Shown: in pieces, positions 48,875 through 57,236 of the stretch | Position numbering within the stretch: position 1 is the stretch's first letter | How the letters are laid out: each line of letters begins with the position of its first letter | Source of the DNA: Anaerolineaceae bacterium | GTDB taxonomy: Bacteria; Chloroflexota; Anaerolineae; Anaerolineales; Anaerolineaceae | Assembly (NCBI GenBank): GCA_017417055.1 | Contig: JAFPZX010000021.1 | Location: forward strand, 1 to 64,000 | Reading direction: 5' to 3' | Length of the DNA stretch: 64,000 nucleotides | Program-made: the position numbers and the translations under genes | Notes under the pieces: generated by a model | Told to the model about the DNA's origin: nothing | Seen by the model: the letters and a program-made list of their open reading frames with translations, nothing else | Database searches by the model: none

Positions 48875-50605
48875 TTACTGTCCGTCTGCGACATAAAAGT
48901 TTCCATCATCCGGGATAGATGTCCAGGTTGGTGTGATGGCTCCTTCCGGGAGCGGGGTGGGTGTCAATACGCCGTCGATTGCATTGATTGTGATGGAAAG
49001 GCTGATGTTTGGAATCTCGTTGCCATTTTCGTCTTCTATATGCCAGACCATTGAGTAAGTCCCGTTCATCTGCGGAGCGATGCAGGGCAGTGTAATTCCG
49101 GATGCCCCGTTCGGCCAGATGTATGTGCCGATGTATTTTTCAGTGATATTGCCGACAGTGAAGTTGGTTCCTCCGTCAAATTTGATTTTGAAGGAATCAG
49201 TCCAGTCTGTGGTACCGGTATTTTCAATTGTCCACACCACGTTAAAAGCTTCGCCTTTGATGAAGTTTGCTCCGTCAACCGGGGTTTGGCTCTGGAATCG
49301 GCCGGTTGACTGTGCGACGGCAGTCGGGATAGAAGCGGCGGGAATGGTCGGAATCATGAATGGTTCCGGGGTTGGGGTTGCTGCCAATGCAGCAGCGGCA
49401 GCGGCATCCTTTTCAGCGATTTGCGTTTGACGTGCAAATTCCTCTTCCGCGGCTGCTGTTTGCTGGTGCAGTTTTTCAACATTAGCCAGCACGGCGTTTT
49501 GTGTTTCTACCTGTTGGATCGCCTGTTGTGTTGAGGCAGCATTCATCTCCTGGATCTTCCTGTTATTTCCCGCAACAATGGCAATCACGATTCCTGCCAG
49601 AACCAGTACGCCGAGCGCAATCGCGATATATTTCGCGTTTTTGTTTTTCCGGAATGTTCCGACCGCAGCACCGAATTTTTCACGGAAACTTCCATCGTCA
49701 TCATCCTCATCTTCATTTGGAACGTTCTGGTTGTAGTAAGATGCTGGAGGATAATAGGCGCCTGCTGCGGAAGGGGTAGAGAGGCTGCGCAGGATCATGG
49801 CAGCTTCGCTCATGGAACTGATGCGCTGTGCCGGGTTCTTGGCGGTTGCCTGGTAGATAAATTGTTCAGCCTGTTGGGATATGTTCGGTGCGAAGTTCCG
49901 CGGGGACTGGATCTGGTCGGAAACCTGACGTGCCATTGTCTCTAACGGGGATATTGCCGCGAAGGGGCGGCGCCCGGTGACCAGTTCGTAAAACATGATG
50001 CCGAGGGAATAAACATCCGAGCGGGCATCCATCATGCCGCCCTGTGCCTGTTCCGGGGAAAGATATTCCGGTGAACCGATGCCGGCATTCGCCTCGAACT
50101 GCCCGTATCCGTGTCCGTTTTCGCTCAGCCACTGGGTCAGACCGAAGTCAGTCAGGACCGGATTCTGATTATTGTCGATAAGGATATTGGACGGTTTCAG
50201 ATTCCCATGGAACATGCCGTAATTATGCGCGTAGGTAAGTGCGTCTGCGACCGGGATCAGCAGGTTGGCAGCCTGTTCAACAGTCATTTGTTTTCCTGTG
50301 TACTGCGCATAACTTGCTCCTGAATAGAGATCCATCGTCCATGCGGGTACACCGTTCAGAGATGTGAAATCGTATGTCTTGATGATCGATGGGTTATTCA
50401 GTTTTGCCAGCATTGTGATGTATTGTGCATAGCGTGTGGAAAAATACTGAAGAAATTCCGGCGATGCGGTTTCTTTCCGGATCATTTTCAGGGCTACTTC
50501 CCGGCGGAAGAAGTTATCCGAAGCCCGGTAGACGTCACCCATTCGTCCTTTTCCGATCAGCCCCATGAATTGGTATCGGTTATTGAGATTAAATTGTTCA
50601 CTCAT
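48875..50605 (-). CDS. Membrane Ser/Thr kinase-like protein with NBR1-type Ig domain
   Basis: A 576-residue protein. The N-terminal PknB-like kinase domain (residues 1-270) has GKGRMGDVY, Lys40 in VALKMIR, TDFG and GSPEYLSPEQ, but the catalytic loop reads HGNLKPSN: Asn135 (AAT) replaces the catalytic Asp. A membrane segment lies at about 327-347, then a coiled-coil-like Gln/Ala/Glu-rich stretch and a Pro linker. The outer C-terminal domain (about 430-545) fits the NBR1 Ig-like pattern (VVWTIENTGTTDW and MVWHIEDENGN). It may be a weak kinase or a pseudokinase that senses outside signals. It heads the four-gene operon. Confidence 0.85.
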   Translation of the reverse strand: MSEQFNLNNRYQFMGLIGKGRMGDVYRASDNFFRREVALKMIRKETASPEFLQYFSTRYAQYITMLAKLNNPSIIKTYDFTSLNGVPAWTMDLYSGASYAQYTGKQMTVEQAANLLIPVADALTYAHNYGMFHGNLKPSNILIDNNQNPVLTDFGLTQWLSENGHGYGQFEANAGIGSPEYLSPEQAQGGMMDARSDVYSLGIMFYELVTGRRPFAAISPLETMARQVSDQIQSPRNFAPNISQQAEQFIYQATAKNPAQRISSMSEAAMILRSLSTPSAAGAYYPPASYYNQNVPNEDEDDDDGSFREKFGAAVGTFRKNKNAKYIAIALGVLVLAGIVIAIVAGNNRKIQEMNAASTQQAIQQVETQNAVLANVEKLHQQTAAAEEEFARQTQIAEKDAAAAAALAATPTPEPFMIPTIPAASIPTAVAQSTGRFQSQTPVDGANFIKGEAFNVVWTIENTGTTDWTDSFKIKFDGGTNFTVGNITEKYIGTYIWPNGASGITLPCIAPQMNGTYSMVWHIEDENGNEIPNISLSITINAIDGVLTPTPLPEGAITPTWTSIPDDGNFYVADGQ

Positions 50606-50657
50606 ATTATTTCCTGTTTCTTAAATCACGGACTGGTTTCCGTTTAGCTTTTTTATA

Positions 50658-50783
50658 GAAAACACTGATTGATTAACATGCCTTCACAGGCACCATGATA
50701 AATGAATTCAGGAGCCGACACACAAAGTTCAGTCCTTTTGTGCCGGCTGCGCGACAACAAAAAGGCAGACCTCAGTGTGCTTT
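50658..50783. repeat. About 125-bp interspersed repeat with hairpin core, copy 3
   Basis: AACACTGATTGATTAACATG to CTCAGTGTGCTTTT aligns along its length with 36778-36904 in the same orientation, with the hairpin GTCCTTTTGTGCCGGC / GCGACAACAAAAAGGCAGA. Confidence 0.75.
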
Positions 50784-50820
50784 TAAACTCACAGTAATTC
50801 CCGAGAAGACGTGAGGACAG

Positions 50821-50855
50821 TACTGCGCTTCGCGCAAAACCGTCCCCGCCCCCCA
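50821..50855. repeat. GGGACGGTTTTGCGCGAA element, copy 1
   Basis: Its reverse complement GGGGACGGTTTTGCGCGAAG with CGCAGTACTGTC matches 56885-56921 at most positions. Confidence 0.55.
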
Positions 50856-50914
50856 TTTCACCAGTATTTCCTTAGGCTCTATTATAAAAGCTTTTTTAAG
50901 AAACGGATAAATAT

Positions 50915-51092
50915 TAGGAGTGAGGAGTTAGAAGTTAGGAGTGAGAAGTTAGGAGTGAGAAGTGTGGAGTGAGGAGTTAGGAGTGTGGAGTGTGGAGTGT
51001 GGAGTGAGAAGTGTGGAGTGAGAAGTGAGGAGTGTAAAGGCATTGACCACTCCTCACTCCTAATTCCTAATTCCTCACTCCTTACTTCTCCC
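50915..51092. repeat. Longest 7-bp repeat block, opposed arms
   Basis: About 16 units of RGTGAGG, GTTAGRA or GTGTGGA in direct order up to 51035, then ACTCCTCACTCCTAATTCCT in inverted order. It encodes the last residues and the stop codon of the aspartase gene. Confidence 0.85.
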
Positions 51093-52508
51093 TTCCAGCA
51101 GTTCTTCACCGGAAATGCCGGGTTTGGTCATGTTCCAGGGGTCGAGGATGATGTCCAGTTCCTTTTCTGTCAGCAGTTTTTCCTGCAGGATCAGCTCGCG
51201 GACCGGCTGACCGGTCTTGATGGCTTTCTTGGCGATATCGGCTGCGTGCTGATACCCAATGTGCGGGACCAGCGTGGTGATAATGCCGACGCTGTTGTGG
51301 ACCATGTCGTAACAGTGTTCTTTGTTGGCAGTGATGCCGTTGATGCAGTTGACGATGAGCGTATGAATGGAGTTCGTCAGCACTTCCATTGAGGAGAAAA
51401 GGCAGTAGAACGTGATGGGTTCAAACGCGTTCAATTCCATCTGCCCGGCTTCTGCCGCCATGGAAACGGTCACATCGTTGCCGATGCACAGGAACGCAGC
51501 CTGGTTAACGACTTCAGGGATAACAGGGTTGACCTTTCCGGGCATGATGGAAGAGCCGTTTTGTTTGGCGGGCAGGTTGATTTCGCCGAAGCCGCAGCGG
51601 GGACCGGAAGAAAGCAGCCGTAGGTCGTTGCACATCTTGGAAAGGGCGACCGCGCAGGTGCGGACAGCACCGGAAACGGCGGGGAAGCAGTCGATGTGTT
51701 GTGTACCGTCAATCGTATCTTCTGCCTGATACAGCTCCATCCCGGTCACTTTGCTCAGTTCACGGGCGACGATCTGATAGAAATAGGTATCCGCGTTGAT
51801 GCCGGTTCCGATAGCGGTTCCGCCCATGTTGATGTAATGCAGATCGTCCAGGACGTGACCGATATTTACGGTCGTGCGTTTCACGGCGGTGGCATAGGCT
51901 TTGAATTCCTGCCCGAGAAGGATCGGCACCGCATCCTGCAGCTGCGTGCGGCCCATTTTGATGACATCATTAAATTCATCGGCTTTGCGCATCAGCGCGT
52001 CATAAAGTGCGTTCAGTTCTTTGATGAGGTTGTTGGCAAATTTGATGATGGTGATTTTCCCGGCGGTAGGAATGACGTCATTGGTAGATTGTCCGTAATT
52101 GACATGGTCGTTTGGGTGAACAATGCTATAGTCGCCTTTTTGTCCGCCGAGGATCTCAATGGCGCGGTTCGCGATCACTTCATTAGCGTTCATGTTCATT
52201 GAAGTTCCCGCGCTGCCCTGGACCGGGTCGACGATGAATTCCTTGTGCAGTTTGCCTTCCAGAATTTCATCGCAGGCCTGTTCGATAGCCATAGCTACAT
52301 TTTCCGGCAGTTGTCCCGCTTTCAAATTTGCAATAGCGCAGGCTTTTTTGACCTGAGCCAGGCTGTTGATCATCTCCGGCCGCATGGTGTAGCCGGTGAT
52401 CATAAAGTTTTCATGAGCGCGTAAAGATTGCACCCCGTAATACGCATCGATCGGAATGTTCATCTCTCCGATTGAGTCTCGTTCGACTCTTGTCTTTTTT
52501 TCGGACAT
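51075..52508 (-). CDS. aspA: Aspartate ammonia-lyase
   Basis: A 477-residue enzyme that reversibly converts L-aspartate to fumarate and ammonia. The start MSEKKTRVERDSIGEMNIP and YYGVQSLRAHENFMITG are aspartase-type (class II fumarases have WGAQTQRS here). The superfamily signature [15 protein letters not shown] near residue 318 carries the catalytic Ser loop, and TNDVIPTAGK and GSAGTSMNMNANEVI complete the active site. AAGGGGAAT is the ribosome site. The last residues RSKE and TGA are made of 7-bp repeat units. With the fumarase downstream of the shared direction it links aspartate to malate. Confidence 0.94.
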   Translation of the reverse strand: MSEKKTRVERDSIGEMNIPIDAYYGVQSLRAHENFMITGYTMRPEMINSLAQVKKACAIANLKAGQLPENVAMAIEQACDEILEGKLHKEFIVDPVQGSAGTSMNMNANEVIANRAIEILGGQKGDYSIVHPNDHVNYGQSTNDVIPTAGKITIIKFANNLIKELNALYDALMRKADEFNDVIKMGRTQLQDAVPILLGQEFKAYATAVKRTTVNIGHVLDDLHYINMGGTAIGTGINADTYFYQIVARELSKVTGMELYQAEDTIDGTQHIDCFPAVSGAVRTCAVALSKMCNDLRLLSSGPRCGFGEINLPAKQNGSSIMPGKVNPVIPEVVNQAAFLCIGNDVTVSMAAEAGQMELNAFEPITFYCLFSSMEVLTNSIHTLIVNCINGITANKEHCYDMVHNSVGIITTLVPHIGYQHAADIAKKAIKTGQPVRELILQEKLLTEKELDIILDPWNMTKPGISGEELLEGRSKE

Positions 52509-52559
52509 TTTGATTCCCCTTTTCCCTTATTTTTTTTGAATTTTGCGGCTATACAAAAA

Positions 52560-52640
52560 TTTAGCGGCGCACATAGGGACGGGCATGTTTATGTCGACTG
52601 CGCGGCACAAGATACCAGTCCCGCATGTGCTCCGTTCTGA
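52560..52640. repeat. 70-bp palindromic repeat, copy 2, with common right end
   Basis: GCGCACATAGGGACGGGCAT to CCAGTCCCGCATGTGC forms a long hairpin and matches 16127-16196 in reverse. It ends with GCTCCGTTCTGAACAG, almost the end of the 3.6 kb element, showing shared ends with different cores. Confidence 0.65.
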
Positions 52641-52648
52641 ACAGTTTC

Positions 52649-54013
52649 TTATATCATTTCTTCCGGATGGAAGATCTCATCAAATTTCTCCGCTGTCAGA
52701 AAACCCAGTTTTACACAGGCATCTTTGAGCGAAATATCTTCCTTGAAAGCCAGTTTGGCGGTTTTTGCCGCGTTCTCATATCCAATATAGGGATTGAGTG
52801 CTGTGACGAGCATCAGCGAATGATACAGGTTATAGCGCATCTTTTCCTTATTGGCGGTTATGCCGGAGACGCAGTGAATGTTGAAGGATTCGATCCCTTC
52901 CGCCAACAGACGAACCGACTGCAGGAAGTTGTAAATGAGCACGGGCATAAAAACGTTGAGTTCAAAATTACCCTGAGAGGCAGCAAAGGCAACTGCCGTG
53001 TCATTGGCGATCACCTGAACGGCGACCATCGTCATGGATTCGCACTGTGTCGGGTTCACTTTTCCGGGCATGATGGAGCTGCCGGGTTCATTGGCCGGAA
53101 TGTTGATCTCGCCCAAGCCATCTCGGGGACCGCTGGCCAGCCAGCGGATATCATTTGCGATTTTCATAAGGTTGGCGGCAAGCCCTTTCAGCGCTCCGTG
53201 CATGAACACCAGTTCATCTTTTGATGTGAGTGCGTGGAATTTGTTCGGCGCGGTTTGAAAGCTGTACCCCGTGAGCTCGGAGACCGCTTTGGCAGCTTCC
53301 TCCGCGAAGCCTTTCGGTGCGTTCAGTCCGGTTCCTACTGCGGTGCCTCCCAGCGCCAGACGGGAAAGGCCCGGCAGCGCGGTTTTGATTTGTTCCAGGC
53401 TGATTTCCAGCATGCTGCGCCATCCGCTGATCTCCTGTGAAAAGGTGATCGGTGTGGCATCCTGCAGGTGGGTGCGTCCGGATTTGACGATACCCTGGTT
53501 TTCTCTTTCCAGCCTTTTGAATGTTTTGATGAGGGATTCAATAGACGGGATCAGCTTTTGACGGATCTCGAAAACAGCCGCGATGTGCATGGCCGTTGGA
53601 AATGTGTCATTGGAACTTTGAGATTTGTTCACATCATCATTCGGATGCAGCAGATGCTTTCCGGCAATGGCGTTGCCCCGATTGGCAATCACTTCATTGA
53701 CGTTCATATTGGATTGGGTACCGGAACCGGTCTGCCAGACTACCAGCGGAAAGTTGTCGTCTAATTTGCCGGCAAGAATTTCATCCGCGGCTGCGCTGAT
53801 GGCATTCAGTTTTTCTTCATCCAGCTTGCCGAGGCGGAAATTGGCGATTGCGGCAGCCTTTTTGAGAAAGGCAAATGCGGTTATGATTTCCTTCGGCATT
53901 TTTTCCGTACCGATCCGGAAATTCTGATAACTGCGCTGGGTTTGCGCTCCCCAGTATTTTTCAGCAGGAACCTGTATTTCTCCCATTGAGTCATGTTCTG
54001 TTCTGTATTCCAT
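52649..54013 (-). CDS. fumC: Fumarate hydratase class II
   Basis: A 454-residue oxygen-stable fumarase (fumarate plus water to L-malate). The start [20 protein letters not shown] is preceded by AGGACGGGG; a 22-residue extension is rejected. The [16 protein letters not shown] segment, [10 protein letters not shown], the SS-containing loop [20 protein letters not shown] near residue 316 and the N-terminal [18 protein letters not shown] are class II fumarase type. It is a paralogue of the aspartase upstream on the same strand, separated by a repeat element. Role: reductive or oxidative partial TCA branch. Confidence 0.95.
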   Translation of the reverse strand: MEYRTEHDSMGEIQVPAEKYWGAQTQRSYQNFRIGTEKMPKEIITAFAFLKKAAAIANFRLGKLDEEKLNAISAAADEILAGKLDDNFPLVVWQTGSGTQSNMNVNEVIANRGNAIAGKHLLHPNDDVNKSQSSNDTFPTAMHIAAVFEIRQKLIPSIESLIKTFKRLERENQGIVKSGRTHLQDATPITFSQEISGWRSMLEISLEQIKTALPGLSRLALGGTAVGTGLNAPKGFAEEAAKAVSELTGYSFQTAPNKFHALTSKDELVFMHGALKGLAANLMKIANDIRWLASGPRDGLGEINIPANEPGSSIMPGKVNPTQCESMTMVAVQVIANDTAVAFAASQGNFELNVFMPVLIYNFLQSVRLLAEGIESFNIHCVSGITANKEKMRYNLYHSLMLVTALNPYIGYENAAKTAKLAFKEDISLKDACVKLGFLTAEKFDEIFHPEEMI

Positions 54014-54039
54014 TTTCCCCGTCCTATTTTTCGTAATGA

Positions 54040-54112
54040 AACATCGGATATTTGGCATGAGGCATATATCATGCGGCATACGTCATGTGTCATATGTCGT
54101 AAATTATCTGTC
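54040..54112. repeat. 7-bp repeats of type GTCATAT
   Basis: GGCATGAGGCATATATCATG and ATACGTCATGTGTCATATGT show a 7-base period between fumC and the C39 peptidase gene. Confidence 0.6.
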
Positions 54113-54141
54113 TGATTAATTCCGACACATTCCATTATACC

Positions 54142-54921
54142 TTAAGGTTGGTTATTCGGATAGATAATGAAATAAACCCGTCTGACCACATTTCCACTGT
54201 AATCTTTGTCGCCGGCATAATTCAGTCCCCAGATGCCGTCGAAGGATTCCCAGGACCAGGTGACCGTACTGCCATAAAACGGATCATTGAGTGTGACTGT
54301 ATCAGTGGCTTCATCGTAGGCTGTCAGGACAACAGCGTGATTCATCGTCGTCGGCACCCAATTGGTTTTTACCAGCACACCCACGGGACCATGCGCTTCG
54401 AAGGCTTCCAATAATTCCTCTTTTGAGGTGTTCAGTTCCATTTTATGAGAATATCCGATTTCCATGAGCTCATCAGCCGCACTCATGGAAGACATGCCTC
54501 TCCCTGCCACATAAGTTCCCTGTTCCGCATTGCGGTCGATGATTTGCTGTGCACTGAGTACCGGATAGCGGCTGTCCAGTTGATTCCAGTAGGATGTCAT
54601 CATTTCAATGCATACCGGAACGCAGCCAACACCGGTTGGTGCTCCGTTCAACAGCAGTCCGTCCTGGGAAAGCACCGGCACATCATATCCGAGGATGACC
54701 GGTGTTTTGGTGGGTTCCATGGGGATAGCTGTCGGAGTGGGAACAGCTTTTGGCTGTGCTGTTTGGGTGTCAGGCGGAATGGTCTGGGGCGTTTTCGTGA
54801 CGGTGATGACGGGACCGGGTAATATCTGCGGGTCGGGGAGCTTTTTTCCGCCGCATCCGCTAAGGATAGCGCAGCTTAGCAGAGTTAATAAAGTATTTTG
54901 AAAAAAGCGTAACAGTTTCAT
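54142..54921 (-). CDS. C39-like cysteine peptidase lipoprotein
   Basis: A 259-residue lipoprotein. The signal peptide ends in the lipobox LSGC (Cys23), followed by a Pro/Thr-rich linker to about residue 80. The papain-like peptidase C39-family domain has the catalytic Cys in VGCVPVCIEMMTSYW near residue 103, the His in MNHAVVLTAYD near residue 203 and the Asp/Asn in LNDPFYGS near residue 220. Members cut peptide bonds in exported proteins or the cell wall; the target is unknown. The ribosome site is weak. It is convergent with nothing and stands between fumC and the GT-C gene on the minus strand. Confidence 0.82.
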   Translation of the reverse strand: MKLLRFFQNTLLTLLSCAILSGCGGKKLPDPQILPGPVITVTKTPQTIPPDTQTAQPKAVPTPTAIPMEPTKTPVILGYDVPVLSQDGLLLNGAPTGVGCVPVCIEMMTSYWNQLDSRYPVLSAQQIIDRNAEQGTYVAGRGMSSMSAADELMEIGYSHKMELNTSKEELLEAFEAHGPVGVLVKTNWVPTTMNHAVVLTAYDEATDTVTLNDPFYGSTVTWSWESFDGIWGLNYAGDKDYSGNVVRRVYFIIYPNNQP

Positions 54922-54982
54922 TATGATTTTATGACACTCAACTTATCTCTAAAAAACATCTCGGACTGTCCCATTACTGAAT

Positions 54983-56839
54983 TTATTGTTTCGGTGTGAA
55001 ATAATGGAAATAATATAATTCCTTATCCTGCCAGGAGGGAATCACCCCCTGATGCTCGTAGGTTTCAATTTCCTGCCAGGTGTAGGGAGATGTGGACTGC
55101 TCTAAAACATAATCCACGCAGTGTTCTTCCAGGCATTGCAGCTGCTGTTCCAGCGTTTCTGTCAGATGGTCATTGTTATAATAGCAGAAATATTTCATAT
55201 TCGGGATCAGCCCAGCGGCGGTATTAACACCCATATCAAGAATTCTGAAATGAAGGATGGAAGGATCTTCAATTCCGGATTTTTCAATGATGTCCTTCAT
55301 CCGGAACGGCAGCAATTCGTTTTTGGGAATCTCCAGTGAAGGCAGATTTTTTGAAACCAGGCATACCATGATGACAGCGGTGAACAGGAGCGGTGCGGAT
55401 ATTTTCTTTGAATCCACAGCCGGTTTCTTTATAAAGCCGAACAGATTTGAGAACAAATCCGTGAAGAAACATAAACCGGTTATGGAGAATATGCTGAAAA
55501 TAAAACAATAATAGAAATGATAATTACCGCTGATATAGACAAAATGATAGGTCGGCAGGAAGGTTATTATCAAAAATGCCGCTGTTTTGCATTGATTTTT
55601 GATGATCATATAAAAACATCCGATGATGGAAAGTCCCATAGGAATCAAAGCATTCGTCCGGTAAGACATCATTGAATAACGCAGTTTTTTGGCGTATGAC
55701 CAGTTCCTGTAGGCCGGATAATACACCAGATTGTTGTAAAAATACGCCTGATACAGGTCCTTCAGCGCAGAATTGAACAGGAAATACAGGAATACCGGGA
55801 GTGTTATGACAAGAATTCCAGCCGCGATCAAAAGGATCCCGCTCAGCAGGTCTTTCATTTGACGTCTGCTGATGGCATAAAACAAAAAACATGCGATCCA
55901 GCCGAAATAAAAGCCAACCATGGAATATTTGATCCAGAAAACAGCCCCGGAGGTGAGCCCGATAAAGAAAAATTCCTTTGCGGACAGAAAACTGTCATTT
56001 TTGAGTGCCTTGATGCCCACATAAAAAGCGTATGCCATTAATGGCAGTGCAAACTCTTCTGCGGAGTCTCCCATACCAAAGGCAGGAGCGCTGTAAATTA
56101 CCGCAGCAAATAACGGGATGAACGGCAGAGCTCTGTTGTCAACAAAAATTTCGGTTGTTTTGTATGTTATCAGGAGAAAGAAAAAACAGCAGATGATTTC
56201 AAGCAGCCAGATGCCTTCAAAGCCGAAGTAGTTGCAAGCAGCTCCGAAAGAGTGAATAAAGATCAGCAGCGGTCCCTTTTGTTCGTAAAGGTCTCGATAG
56301 GGAACATATCCTTTTAATACCCCTTTCCCGACAGTAAACATTGTGTTCTGGTCATTCCCATCCTGAAAGGGATATAGAGGAGAACATTTGGAATTAATGA
56401 ACAGGATCAGAACAGAAATAAAGAACAAGTAGAATATGAGAAACAATTTACCGGGTTGTTTTTTATTTGCATCCCGGGGAGGGAGCAGCAGCTGAACAGT
56501 TGTGATCATCAGGTCGATCCCGAACAACGAAAACAACGCAAGCAGGAATGCGATGAGCATGCAGCACTGTTTTACTGGCATATTCAGAAATTCGGCGAAA
56601 GAGTTCATTCGGCCGGAAAATCCCCAGCGGTAAAAAAATAAAAGTGCCAGGATGGTACTGATCGCAGTATCGATTATCGGATGCTGAATTTCGGGGCGGA
56701 ACGGGCGGTTCCGGTCTTTTCGTATAACCATCACACTGGCGAGAATTGCAAAAAACAAAACGCTGCTTATCAAAAACTGCGTCTTCCCCTTTCCCGCAGT
56801 CAGGAGAAATACCGGTATTTCTGCGATTAATATGCCCAT
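54983..56839 (-). CDS. GT-C-fold membrane glycosyltransferase-like protein
   Basis: A 618-residue protein with about 12-13 membrane segments and a soluble C-terminal region of about 130 residues. The outer loop GYVPYRDLYEQKGPLLIFIH near residue 190 carries the Asp and Glu typical of GT39/ArnT-like enzymes that use polyprenyl-phosphate sugars. The chosen ATG (MGILIAEIPV) follows a GAGG site; an ATG 12 bases upstream is the alternative. The gene is divergent from the exopolysaccharide cluster that follows and probably glycosylates surface polymer or proteins. The sugar is unknown. Confidence 0.72.
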   Translation of the reverse strand: MGILIAEIPVFLLTAGKGKTQFLISSVLFFAILASVMVIRKDRNRPFRPEIQHPIIDTAISTILALLFFYRWGFSGRMNSFAEFLNMPVKQCCMLIAFLLALFSLFGIDLMITTVQLLLPPRDANKKQPGKLFLIFYLFFISVLILFINSKCSPLYPFQDGNDQNTMFTVGKGVLKGYVPYRDLYEQKGPLLIFIHSFGAACNYFGFEGIWLLEIICCFFFLLITYKTTEIFVDNRALPFIPLFAAVIYSAPAFGMGDSAEEFALPLMAYAFYVGIKALKNDSFLSAKEFFFIGLTSGAVFWIKYSMVGFYFGWIACFLFYAISRRQMKDLLSGILLIAAGILVITLPVFLYFLFNSALKDLYQAYFYNNLVYYPAYRNWSYAKKLRYSMMSYRTNALIPMGLSIIGCFYMIIKNQCKTAAFLIITFLPTYHFVYISGNYHFYYCFIFSIFSITGLCFFTDLFSNLFGFIKKPAVDSKKISAPLLFTAVIMVCLVSKNLPSLEIPKNELLPFRMKDIIEKSGIEDPSILHFRILDMGVNTAAGLIPNMKYFCYYNNDHLTETLEQQLQCLEEHCVDYVLEQSTSPYTWQEIETYEHQGVIPSWQDKELYYFHYFTPKQ

Positions 56840-57236
56840 TATTGACCTCATATCGTTATTTTTCTAAGGAAGGACTGATTAATTGGGGGTAGGGACGGTT
56901 TTGCGCGAATCGCAGAACTGTCATTTCGCCTTCACCGGAATTAAACAGCGTTTTCTTAAAATTTGATTATACCTGTTTTCACCGGATTATCATAGGTACT
57001 GCGTAAAAGGTACTGTGAGAGGGGCTGTGCGGTTCTTTTTTTTGAATATGACAATAGAGAAGGCTAATTCTCTTTTGCAGTTATAATTAGTGAAAGAATA
57101 ATTGTCATTGTAATATGGCAAAAATATTCATCTTAAAAAATAGAAACCGTTTAGCGATTATCGTGTAATTGTGTTATGATTATCATTTGTTAATTTCCTT
57201 TCCGGGAATGGAAATGGAATACCGGTGAAAATAAAT
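56840..57236. other. Gene-free divergent interval before the polysaccharide cluster
   Basis: No gene seen. 56885-56921 is the second copy of the GGGACGGTTTTGCGCGAA element. Toward the plus strand TTAGCG and TATGAT at 18-base spacing (about 57151-57180) could be the promoter of the sugar transferase gene; further A/T-rich hexamers (TATAAT at about 57082) lie upstream. Confidence 0.55.
56885..56921. repeat. GGGACGGTTTTGCGCGAA element, copy 2
   Basis: GTAGGGACGGTTTTGCGCGA with CGCAGAACTGTC matches the reverse complement of 50821-50855. Confidence 0.55.

Larger units (their letters stand above)
50606..51074. other. Repeat-filled gene-free interval
   Basis: No gene seen. It is filled by a 125-bp repeat (50658-50783), a GGGACGG-type element (50821-50855) and a long block of 7-bp repeats (50915-51092), listed separately. 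The kinase promoter must lie near 50620-50660; no clear hexamers were found. Confidence 0.65.

Noticed and set aside
50915-51092. Possible CRISPR or origin iterons in the longest 7-bp repeat block
   Set aside because: Units are degenerate with no spacer structure; no dnaA, rep gene or DnaA-box cluster is nearby.
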